Shown here one piece after another: positions 25,180 to 31,550 of a stretch of DNA of 32,598 nucleotides. The DNA is taken from NCBI GenBank assembly GCA_934098375.1, contig CAKOOC010000014.1, positions 1-32,598 on the forward strand, given 5' to 3'. Under the pieces are notes generated by a model. That model saw nothing but the letters and a program-made list of their open reading frames with translations, was not told the DNA's origin and did not search any database. The first letter of the stretch is position 1. The number at the start of each line of letters is the position of its first letter. A program made the translations under genes and the position numbers. The DNA is from an uncultured Bacilli bacterium. GTDB lineage: Bacteria; Bacillota_I; Bacilli_A; RF39; UBA660.

Positions 25180-25494
25180 TTATTTATTGTTATCTTCAAC
25201 TTCAGGTATTGTAAACTTATCTTCTTTAGTAGGTTCTTCCAAATCTGTTTTAGTTTCTTCTTCCTTTGGTTCTTCTTCTGGTTCTTTAATTTCTAAGTCT
25301 GCTACATCTCCACTTGGACTCTCTAAATTGTTTTCGGCTTCTTCAATAACTACATCTTCATGTTCCGTTAAAATTTCATCTTCTTTATTCTTTTTATTTT
25401 TAGTTGTATCAATAGCAAAGCCAATTAAAGCAAAAATCAAAAATGCTGCTATCGCTATAATTAAAACATAGTTATTAACAATAAAATCAGTCAT
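25180..25494 (-). CDS. Small single-span membrane protein with acidic tail (104 aa)
   Basis: Not recognised by family. Residues about 9-29 are a membrane span (VLIIAIAAFLIFALIGFAID), followed by a short basic KNKKNK patch and then about 65 residues that are mostly Glu, Asp, Lys, Thr and Pro, with proline-glutamate repeats. By the positive-inside rule the acidic tail would be cytoplasmic. AAGGAGG precedes the ATG. It lies 28 bases after the DUF3048 gene, and TATAAT also occurs in that gap, so it may be transcribed both with it and on its own. The unstructured acidic tail could be a binding or spacing element. Confidence 0.7.
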   Translation of the reverse strand: MTDFIVNNYVLIIAIAAFLIFALIGFAIDTTKNKKNKEDEILTEHEDVVIEEAENNLESPSGDVADLEIKEPEEEPKEEETKTDLEEPTKEDKFTIPEVEDNNK

Positions 25495-25522
25495 GTTTCC
25501 TCCTTATTCTTATTATATTATA

Positions 25523-26572
25523 TTAACTTATAGTTAATTCCTGATTAGTAGGTTGTACTTCTATAAAAGTATTACCATCATTTACTTCAATTTCTTTACC
25601 ATTTTCATAAGTATATTTTGTTTGCGCACTTCTACTTGTCTTTTCCCATCTAATTGGTACCGCATAACCATTAGTAATATAATAACCTATTCCCTTACCA
25701 ATATTATCAAATTCTTGTCTTCCCTTATCATCTCCTGAAATAGATGAATTTTTAACATTATAAACGATAATATTTTTAAAAGTATATTGTTTCTTAGTAA
25801 CATCATCAGTATGGGCTTTACCATTTACAAATCTCTTATAAACTTTGTTTTCTGCATCATATTCATAAGTATCTTTAACACTACCAGAATATTTAATCAT
25901 AACATTTGTTGCTTTTAAACTACCATCTTTTTGTTCTAAATTAACTTCATCTGCTTGATAATTAAGTAGTGTATCCTTATTTGTATCGCGATTATATTTA
26001 AGCTTTTTCGCACCATTTTTAAGCATTTCCATTGTTGTAAAACCAGTATGTTCTAAAGCCACTTTTTGGGCTTTTAAATCTTGATCACGATAAAAATACT
26101 TTGCATCATATAAACCATTAATATTATTAATTCCTAATGTTTTAATATCACTTTGAGCCTGTGGACTCCATCCCCAGTGAACATATATTGCATCATTTTC
26201 TAAAGCATAATCTAAAAAATAATGTCTAGAACTTCTTACCGACCCAATTTTAGCCGTATCTTGATCTTTAAATAAAGCCAAATATCTTGTCATACCACCT
26301 TCAACAATAAACTCATAAATAATATAAGCATCTTGTAAACCAGCATGATGTGCTCTTGCGGTTGGATGATTATTTATCATTACTGCAAAAGGTCTTGTCT
26401 TACTATTTAAATTAACTATTTTAACATTATTAGTTGTTGTTGTCGTTTTATTACTTGTTTTATTATCCTCATTACCATTTTTATCTTTTGTAAGAATAAA
26501 ATATAAACCTCCCCCTATTAAAATTAACACTATAACAATTATAATTAAATATAATACTTTTTTATTTTTCAT
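25523..26572 (-). CDS. DUF3048 (YerB-like) membrane-anchored exported protein
   Basis: The protein has an N-terminal membrane anchor (about 5-25, LYLIIIVIVLILIGGGLYFI) without a lipobox cysteine, a Thr/Asn-rich linker, and two DUF3048 domains. Diagnostic segments are RPFAVMINNHPTARAHHAGL, AYIIYEFIVEGGMTRYLALF, SVRSSRHYFLDYAL, YVHWGWSPQAQ and the C-terminal RWEKTSRSAQTKYT. The family is widespread in Bacillota, and no biochemical role is firmly established. The start at 26572 is chosen over an in-frame start at 26590 because AAGGTGG lies four bases before it. TATGAT with a TTTAAA 17 bases further upstream is a possible promoter. It diverges from the plus-strand surface protein gene. Confidence 0.9.
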   Translation of the reverse strand: MKNKKVLYLIIIVIVLILIGGGLYFILTKDKNGNEDNKTSNKTTTTTNNVKIVNLNSKTRPFAVMINNHPTARAHHAGLQDAYIIYEFIVEGGMTRYLALFKDQDTAKIGSVRSSRHYFLDYALENDAIYVHWGWSPQAQSDIKTLGINNINGLYDAKYFYRDQDLKAQKVALEHTGFTTMEMLKNGAKKLKYNRDTNKDTLLNYQADEVNLEQKDGSLKATNVMIKYSGSVKDTYEYDAENKVYKRFVNGKAHTDDVTKKQYTFKNIIVYNVKNSSISGDDKGRQEFDNIGKGIGYYITNGYAVPIRWEKTSRSAQTKYTYENGKEIEVNDGNTFIEVQPTNQELTIS

Positions 26573-26637
26573 TTTTCCACCTTCAACCATATCATAACAT
26601 ATATACGATCTTTTTTAAAGCAAATAAAATGAAATAA

Positions 26638-26667
26638 TTGTAATAAATAATTTATTTATGCTATACT
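26638..26667 (+). promoter_or_regulatory. Promoter of the 26685 surface protein gene
   Basis: TTGTAA (26638-26643), 18-base spacer ending TGC, TATACT (26662-26667). The predicted transcript starts at about 26674, right at the AGGTG ribosome binding site, leaving a very short leader. Confidence 0.55.
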
Positions 26668-26684
26668 ATCTCTAGGTGATGTTT

Positions 26685-27818
26685 GTGGATAATTTAAAAA
26701 ATTTTTGGAACAACTTAATGAGTAATCCCATTGCCAAAAAAGCATTTTATGGTATGGTCATTTTTATTTTTGTTATTATTTTTATTATGATTATAGCAAG
26801 TTGTTCTAACAAAAAAACTTATACTTATTTAGAATTAGAAGAAAAGATGATTAGTTTAGCGCAAAAGAAATACAGTGATGAAAAATTACTTCCTCAAAAT
26901 GATGGTGGTACTTTAGAAGTTAACTTACAAACCTTTGTTGATGAAGGCTCACTAAAAAACATTCAAGATATTGTAGAAAATAACTCTGTATGTTCTGGTA
27001 AAGTTACCATTATAAACAATAACAGTAATTATCTTTACCTACCATACTTAAACTGTGCTAGTGACTATAAAACTAAAACTCTTTATGATGAACTTACTAA
27101 AGATACTGTTACTGCCGGGAATGGACTATACAAAGAAGGCGAAGAATATATCTTCAAAGGTGAAAATGTCAATAATTATCTAAAGTTAAATAATATTAAA
27201 TATCGTATTATTAAAATTAATTCTGATGGTACTATTCGTGCTCTTGACACTACTAAAAGAGGTACTGTAATTTGGGATGATCATTATAATATAGATAGAG
27301 AAAATAATGATGGCATTAATATTTATTTTCAAAATAATATCAATAGTCGCATTAAAAATTCTATTGAAGAATATTACAACAATGAAGAAGAGTTTACCGA
27401 AGAACAAAAAGGATATTTTAAAACTCAAGATATCTGTATAGGAAAAAGAAGTTATAATGATTTTGTCAATGATGGTTCAATTGAATGCTCCGAAAAATTA
27501 GAAAAACAAGTCTTCGGTTTAATCCAAGTAAATGAATATTTTAAAGCTTCTTTAGATCCTAATTGTACAAGTATGGAAAGTCAGTCATGTACTAATTATA
27601 ATTATTTTGGTACTATGCCTACTATGTGGTCAATTACAACTGACAAAGATACTTCTTATAAAGCGTATAAAATTAACAGTGACGGCGTTCATCTTGCTAA
27701 AACATCAAGTACATCTAACGCTTTAATAACTGTAAGATTAGATAAAGATTTAATTGTTACAGCTGGTACTGGTACTGAAAATGATCCATATTTAGTTGGA
27801 AATAACACTAAAAAATAA
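26685..27818 (+). CDS. Membrane-anchored surface protein with C-type-lectin-like C-terminal domain
   Basis: The protein has an N-terminal membrane span (about 20-40, ending IASC). A small domain at about 48-130 (LEEKMISLAQKKYSDEKLLP, then LQTFVDEGSLKNI) is also seen in the 27909 protein. The outer domain begins NIKYRIIKINSDGTIRALD. Its C-terminus reads MWSITTDKDTSYKAYKINSD, then ITVRL and GTGTENDPYLVG. The 31549 protein has the same order (CWRIVRVTGDGSIKL, WSFSPDR, DGSV, RPAVSL, GNGTSSNPFIV), so the two are paralogues. This copy is AT-rich throughout and shows no adenine loss. GTG at 26685 has the best distance to AGGTG; ATG at 26679 is a possible alternative. Role unknown, presumably binding at the cell surface. 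Confidence 0.8.
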   Translation: MDNLKNFWNNLMSNPIAKKAFYGMVIFIFVIIFIMIIASCSNKKTYTYLELEEKMISLAQKKYSDEKLLPQNDGGTLEVNLQTFVDEGSLKNIQDIVENNSVCSGKVTIINNNSNYLYLPYLNCASDYKTKTLYDELTKDTVTAGNGLYKEGEEYIFKGENVNNYLKLNNIKYRIIKINSDGTIRALDTTKRGTVIWDDHYNIDRENNDGINIYFQNNINSRIKNSIEEYYNNEEEFTEEQKGYFKTQDICIGKRSYNDFVNDGSIECSEKLEKQVFGLIQVNEYFKASLDPNCTSMESQSCTNYNYFGTMPTMWSITTDKDTSYKAYKINSDGVHLAKTSSTSNALITVRLDKDLIVTAGTGTENDPYLVGNNTKK

Positions 27819-27828
27819 TTTATAAATG

Positions 27829-27852
27829 GTGATATTATTTATCACTTTTTTT
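27829..27852 (+). terminator. Rho-independent terminator of the 26685 gene
   Basis: Plus strand GTGATA-TTATT-TATCAC followed by seven T, just after the stop codon. Confidence 0.8.
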
Positions 27853-27867
27853 ATGGTTTAAATTCCT

Positions 27868-27893
27868 AAAAAAAAGAATGACTTTCATCATCC
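27868..27893 (-). terminator. Rho-independent terminator of the 27909 gene
   Basis: Minus strand GGATGAT-GAAA-GTCATTC (two G-T pairs) followed by eight T, 16 bases past the stop codon. It faces the plus-strand terminator, as expected for convergent genes. Confidence 0.65.
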
Positions 27894-27908
27894 TAATTTC
27901 TTTATAAA

Positions 27909-28667
27909 TTAATTATTTGGTACCCACTTAGCTATTAAAATAATATTACTGTTAACTGGAGTATTAAAATCATATAATTCATTATTTAAATACCAGCCAT
28001 CAAATCTGTATCCTTCTTTAGTTGGATTAACTGGAGCTTTTGCATAATTTCCTTTAACAATATATTGATTATTTACATTTGTTCCGCCAGCTACATTAAA
28101 TATAACTGAATAACCTTTAATTCTTGTAGTTGTTGTAGTAGTAGTTTTAGTAGTTGTTTTCTTTGATGTTGTTACATTATTATTTTTAGTTGTAGTCTTT
28201 TTAGTTGTTGTCGTTTTTTTAGTAGTTGTTGTCTTTGTAGTTGTTGTTTTATTTTCACATTTATTAAAGCATCCTAAGTAAGAAAATGTTGAATCTTTTT
28301 CTTTACCACACTCTAAATTAACTTCTAATTCATAACCAGCGCTAATCTTGAATACTTTTAAATAACTCTTTTCTGTATCACAAGTCTTACCATCTTTGTC
28401 CTTTAAAGTTTCAATTTTCTTTTCATCAATTAATGTCTTTAAAGTAACAATTTTTTCTTCATCATCATCTGGAACATTATCTTCATTAAAATAATTATTA
28501 CCAACTTCTCTAAGTTTACTTAAATTATTATTAAATACCTTACTGTTATCACTATTGTCATGATTAAAAGGTAATAACTTAATAACCAAAATAACAACCA
28601 AAATAATTAATATAAACTTAAGTAAAAAACTTACCCAATTAAATCTTTTTTTACTTTCTTCATACAT
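27909..28667 (-). CDS. Anchored surface protein with Thr/Lys linker and Listeria-Bacteroides repeat domain
   Basis: A 252-residue protein with four parts. Residues about 12-33 are a membrane span. Residues 44-135 are a small domain with NNLSKLREVGNNYFNEDNVP, VTLKTLIDEKKIETLKD and cysteines in CDTE, LECG and GCFNKC; a similar domain sits in the 26685 protein. Residues about 139-185 are almost only Thr and Lys with a few Asn. Residues 187-252 are one InlB B-type (Listeria-Bacteroides, Flg_new) repeat ending GYRFDGWYLNN to LIAKWVPN. Such repeats are common on surface proteins of host-associated Bacillota. The ATG has an AGGGGA site upstream. The Thr-rich stalk could carry O-linked sugar, which would fit the glycosyltransferase pair at 12603-14947, but that is only inference. 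Confidence 0.82.
   Translation of the reverse strand: MYEESKKRFNWVSFLLKFILIILVVILVIKLLPFNHDNSDNSKVFNNNLSKLREVGNNYFNEDNVPDDDEEKIVTLKTLIDEKKIETLKDKDGKTCDTEKSYLKVFKISAGYELEVNLECGKEKDSTFSYLGCFNKCENKTTTTKTTTTKKTTTTKKTTTKNNNVTTSKKTTTKTTTTTTTRIKGYSVIFNVAGGTNVNNQYIVKGNYAKAPVNPTKEGYRFDGWYLNNELYDFNTPVNSNIILIAKWVPNN
28124..28250 (-). repeat. Low-complexity Thr/Lys codon repeat
   Basis: Imperfect tandem ACTACAACTAAAAA-type units on the minus strand encode the TTTTK-like stalk of the 27909 protein. Copy number in such tracts tends to vary between strains. Confidence 0.8.
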
Positions 28668-28732
28668 ATATATCCCCTGCCTTTTTGACGATTTTTATAA
28701 TAACATTATTATCCATAGAAGTCAAATATTTT

Positions 28733-29152
28733 CTATAATTTTCCTAGTAGTACCACATTATCATTAGCTACATCATCATTCTCATTTTCTTTAATAAATT
28801 GTTCCGTTAAAGTAATAAAATAATGCTCCGTTGTAACAATTTTAACATCCTTATATTTTTTTAAATATTTTTTAGGAACATTTTCATCTAAACATAGAAA
28901 TAAAGTCTTCTTATTAAACTTTTTTAACCATCTAAGTTCAATATCTAATCCAAAACTAGGATTATTTAAAAATGCCACTACTAAATCAGCCTTACTTATT
29001 AAATCTTTTGCATATACACTTTCATAAGTCTTAGTTCTAGGTAAAATAATATTATGATTTAAACATACTCTAGATGATAGTACATCTTTGTAAATTAAAT
29101 TATTATAATCAAACTTTTCTGAATGCATAAAATAAATATTTAATCTTCGCAT
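28733..29152 (-). CDS. Nucleoside 2-deoxyribosyltransferase-fold protein (tentative)
   Basis: A 139-residue soluble protein. The start NIYFMHSEKFDYNN matches the first strand and loop of the nucleoside deoxyribosyltransferase/TIR-like fold. ISKADLVVAFLNNPSFGLDIELRWLKKF carries the 'ADxVVA...PSxG...ExxW' pattern in which the glutamate is the usual catalytic residue of deoxyribosyltransferases, and KTLFLCLDENVP is the next strand. A GGTGAAG site lies before the ATG. It stands alone between the surface protein gene and divergent tmcAL. Small members of this fold can be nucleoside-metabolising enzymes or NAD-cleaving effectors. I cannot tell which, and the family call is from motif pattern only. 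Confidence 0.5.
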   Translation of the reverse strand: MRRLNIYFMHSEKFDYNNLIYKDVLSSRVCLNHNIILPRTKTYESVYAKDLISKADLVVAFLNNPSFGLDIELRWLKKFNKKTLFLCLDENVPKKYLKKYKDVKIVTTEHYFITLTEQFIKENENDDVANDNVVLLGKL

Positions 29153-29196
29153 CTATCTTCACCATCACAAGTATATCAAAAATAACTAAAATTTGC

Positions 29197-29202
29197 TATA
29201 AT
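29197..29202 (+). promoter_or_regulatory. Extended -10 promoter of tmcAL
   Basis: TGC-TATAAT with the hexamer at 29197-29202, 18 bases before the ATG and followed by GAGGTG. The -35 is poor. Confidence 0.5.
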
Positions 29203-29220
29203 ACAAATGCGAGGTGACTC

Positions 29221-30327
29221 ATGGAAACAATCGGTATCATATGTGAATACAATCCCTTTCATAATGGCCATGCATACCATATAAATAAAATAAAAGAAAT
29301 GTACCCTGACTCACTTATAGTCTTAGTTTTAAATGGTTATTTTTTAGAGCGCGGGGAAATAAGTATTATAAGTAAAGAAGATAAAACTAAAATAGCTTTA
29401 GAAAATAATGTTGATTTAGTTGTAGAACTTCCCTTTGTTTTTGGTTCAGAATCAGCTGATACTTTTGCGGAAGCAGCCACTATAATCTTAAATTATTTAA
29501 ATATTAATAAACTTATTTTTGGATCAGAATGCAACGATATTAAATTATTAAGATCTATTGCCGAAAAACAATTAGATGGCTCATTTAGTGAAAAAATTAA
29601 AGAAGCTCTTAAAGAAGGCGTTAATTATCCTACCGCTTTAAATAAATCTATCGGCGTTTCTATTAATACCCCAAATGACTTACTGGCCGTCTCTTACATT
29701 AAATCTATTATCAAAAATAAACTAAAAATAGAAGCTATATCTATCCAAAGAACTAGTGACTATCATGATACTACTAGTAATGATGAAATAATAAGTGCAA
29801 CTAACATTAGAACTAAACTCAAAGAAGGCACCGATATTAGTAATTATACAAATTATGCATCATACTTTAAAGAAATAAATGAAGACCTATTATTTAAATT
29901 AATTAAAACTAAAATTATTACTGATAAAGATTTAAATAAATATTTAACTGTCGATGAAGGTATTGAAAATAAACTAATTAAAGAAATTAATAAATCTAAA
30001 GACTATGAAGACTTTATTTTTAAAATCAAATCTAAAAGATATACTTATAATCGCATTAAAAGAATGCTTATTCATATTCTAATTGGTTTAACTAAAGAAG
30101 ATCGTAAAAATATGTTTGTAAAATACATTAAAGTTTTAGGTTTTAACTCTAAAGGTCAAAAATATTTAAGAAGTTTAAACCCATCTTTACCTATTACTAG
30201 TAAAATATCTACAGATTATAAAGAAGAACAATATGAATTAATTGCCTCTCAAATTTATGATTTATTAACAAACAGTGATACCTTTAAATTTGAAATAAGT
30301 AATAAACCTATCAAAAAAAGTGACTAA
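29221..30327 (+). CDS. tmcAL: tRNA(Met) cytidine acetate ligase
   Basis: Acetylates the wobble cytidine (C34) of elongator tRNA-Met using acetate and ATP (Bacillus YlbM). The 368-residue protein starts METIGIICEYNPFHNGHAYH; H14-N-G-H17 is the HIGH-type nucleotide-binding motif. GYFLERGEISIISKEDKTKI, VVELPFVFGSESADTFAEA and LIFGSECNDI are diagnostic of the family. The helical C-terminal half contains YTYNRIKRMLIHILIGLTK and KGQKYLRSL. GAGGTG is well placed before the ATG. It is convergent with the khpA gene and shares a two-way terminator with it. Confidence 0.95.
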   Translation: METIGIICEYNPFHNGHAYHINKIKEMYPDSLIVLVLNGYFLERGEISIISKEDKTKIALENNVDLVVELPFVFGSESADTFAEAATIILNYLNINKLIFGSECNDIKLLRSIAEKQLDGSFSEKIKEALKEGVNYPTALNKSIGVSINTPNDLLAVSYIKSIIKNKLKIEAISIQRTSDYHDTTSNDEIISATNIRTKLKEGTDISNYTNYASYFKEINEDLLFKLIKTKIITDKDLNKYLTVDEGIENKLIKEINKSKDYEDFIFKIKSKRYTYNRIKRMLIHILIGLTKEDRKNMFVKYIKVLGFNSKGQKYLRSLNPSLPITSKISTDYKEEQYELIASQIYDLLTNSDTFKFEISNKPIKKSD

Positions 30328-30344
30328 ACGGTCACTTTTTAAAA
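30313..30344. terminator. Bidirectional terminator between tmcAL and khpA
   Basis: AAAAAGTGAC-TAAACG-GTCACTTTTT with A and T runs on both sides works in both directions. Both stop codons fall within it. Confidence 0.9.
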
Positions 30345-30590
30345 TGAATCAATATTAATTTTAATTCTATTTAATTTATGAGTATAAGCATATGCTTGAA
30401 TAAGAGTTCTTATTGCACTTGCCATTTTACCAGATCTACCAATTATTGCACCCATATCACTTTCATGAACAATGATTTCTAAAATAATTCCTTCATCATC
30501 ACTAGAAAATTCCTGAACACTTACCATATCTGGTTCTTTTACTAACCCTTTAACTAAAGTTGTAGTAAATTCAATTAATTCTTTATGCAT
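30339..30590 (-). CDS. khpA: KH-domain RNA-binding protein KhpA
   Basis: An 83-residue protein that is a single type II KH domain, with the GxxG loop in AIIGRSGKMASAIRTLI. KhpA pairs with KhpB in Bacillota and affects cell elongation and small-RNA or mRNA handling. It starts two bases after the stop of rpsP, and its ribosome binding site GAGG lies inside the last rpsP codons. The rpsP-khpA order (ylqC in Bacillus) is widely conserved, but the usual next genes, rimM and trmD, are absent here: transcription ends at the two-way terminator. Confidence 0.94.
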   Translation of the reverse strand: MHKELIEFTTTLVKGLVKEPDMVSVQEFSSDDEGIILEIIVHESDMGAIIGRSGKMASAIRTLIQAYAYTHKLNRIKINIDSF

Positions 30591-30592
30591 AA

Positions 30593-30877
30593 TTAAGCCT
30601 CTTTTTTAGCTTTAGCTTTTGGTGCTTTATATTTAGCCCATACACCTGATTTTGTTAATATATTCTTAACAGTATCAGTAGGAATAGCTCCATTATTTAA
30701 CCATTTTAATGCTTTTTCTTCATCAACAATAATATTATTTTCTTTATAAATTGGTTGATAAGTACCTACTGTTTCAATGAATTTTCCGTCTCTAGGACTT
30801 CTTGAATCAGTGGCTACAATACGATAAAAAGGTCTTTGTTTAGAACCCATTCTTTTTAATCTTAGTTTAACTGCCAT
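30593..30877 (-). CDS. rpsP: 30S ribosomal protein S16
   Basis: Assembly protein of the small ribosomal subunit. The 94-residue sequence begins MAVKLRLKRMGSKQRPFYRI, followed by VATDSRSPRDGKFIETVGTY and a central KALKWLNNGAIPTDTV, and ends in the usual Lys/Ala-rich tail (KAPKAKAKKEA). GGAGG is six to seven bases before the ATG. Its promoter must lie in the 30878-30926 gap next to the cotE terminator; TATACT within it is a possible -10. Confidence 0.98.
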   Translation of the reverse strand: MAVKLRLKRMGSKQRPFYRIVATDSRSPRDGKFIETVGTYQPIYKENNIIVDEEKALKWLNNGAIPTDTVKNILTKSGVWAKYKAPKAKAKKEA

Positions 30878-30915
30878 AATCTTTCCTCCTTCACTTAATG
30901 CAAGTATATATTAAC

Positions 30916-30956
30916 AAAAAAAAACTATAGTGTCAACTATTTTTGGTTAACACTAT
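30916..30956 (-). terminator. Strong rho-independent terminator of cotE
   Basis: The minus strand has an 11-base-pair stem, ATAGTGTTAAC with GTTGACACTAT (one G-T pair), around an 8-base loop, followed by AG and nine T. The cotE stop codon is in the loop, and its last coding bases form an arm. Confidence 0.9.
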
Positions 30957-31467
30957 TTAAATAGTTTTCATTTATTTCATTATCAATATCACTTGTATCT
31001 ATCTCTTCATCATAATCATCAAAATCATCTTCTACATTTATTCTAACTTTAACATCGCCTACAACTTCCACTCCAAGCTCTTTATCAACTGTTAATTTTA
31101 TTGTATTTCCTTCTAAAGATACATTACTTACTGATGGATTAGTTAAACTTCTAACAATTATTTCATTATCATTTGTTATTGTTCCACTAGATTTAAGTTT
31201 AACATTAACTAAATCACTATAAGTGTAATTACGCGCTATTACATTTGTTTTTGTATTATTATCATATGAATACCATACATTTATATCATATGCTCCACTT
31301 ATACTAACTTTACCGTTACTATTAAATCCATTAAAATTATGATTAATAACCCAGCATCCTAAAACATTACTTATATCACCATCAATAACTATTTCTAATT
31401 TATCTTTAGTACTTTTTTTAGTTTTTCCAATAACAGCCTTTGTAACAATTTCTTTTAAATTAGCCAC
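30937..31467 (-). CDS. cotE: Outer spore coat morphogenetic protein CotE
   Basis: CotE guides assembly of the outer spore coat. The protein aligns by eye with Bacillus CotE from end to end: VANLKEIVTKAVIGKTKK (Bacillus MSEYREIITKAVVAKGRK), LGCWVINHNF, GAYDINVWYSYDNNTKT, EVVGDVKVRINVEDD, and an acidic tail DDFDDYDEEIDTSDID. The length of about 176 residues compares with 181. A GTG at 31467 gives the same start as Bacillus CotE and sits ten bases from AGGAG; ATG at 31473 and GTG at 31476 are alternatives closer to that site. Finding cotE with dacB-spmA-spmB shows the organism is, or recently was, a spore-former. It is a one-gene unit between the surface protein gene and rpsP. Confidence 0.93.
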   Translation of the reverse strand: MANLKEIVTKAVIGKTKKSTKDKLEIVIDGDISNVLGCWVINHNFNGFNSNGKVSISGAYDINVWYSYDNNTKTNVIARNYTYSDLVNVKLKSSGTITNDNEIIVRSLTNPSVSNVSLEGNTIKLTVDKELGVEVVGDVKVRINVEDDFDDYDEEIDTSDIDNEINENYLNSVNQK

Positions 31468-31529
31468 TATCATCACTCTCCTATTTTAATTTATGCGTTA
31501 GCCTATAAAATGTGTACTTAATTTAAAAG

Positions 31530-31550
31530 AAAAAAGAGTATAAACTCTTT
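31530..31550 (-). terminator. Rho-independent terminator of the right-end surface protein gene
   Basis: Minus strand AAAGAGT-TTAT-ACTCTTT followed by T. It overlaps the stop codon of the surface protein gene and separates it from cotE. Confidence 0.75.

Noticed and set aside
25187..25471. Ser-rich plus-strand frame opposite the acidic small protein
   Set aside because: It is the mirror of Glu/Asp-rich codons (GAA to TTC/TCT), without a binding site.
26685..27818. Possible second DGR variable region at the C-terminus of the paralogue
   Set aside because: The matching part (27620-27800) is ordinary AT-rich sequence, rich in A on the coding strand, so it shows no mark of adenine mutagenesis.
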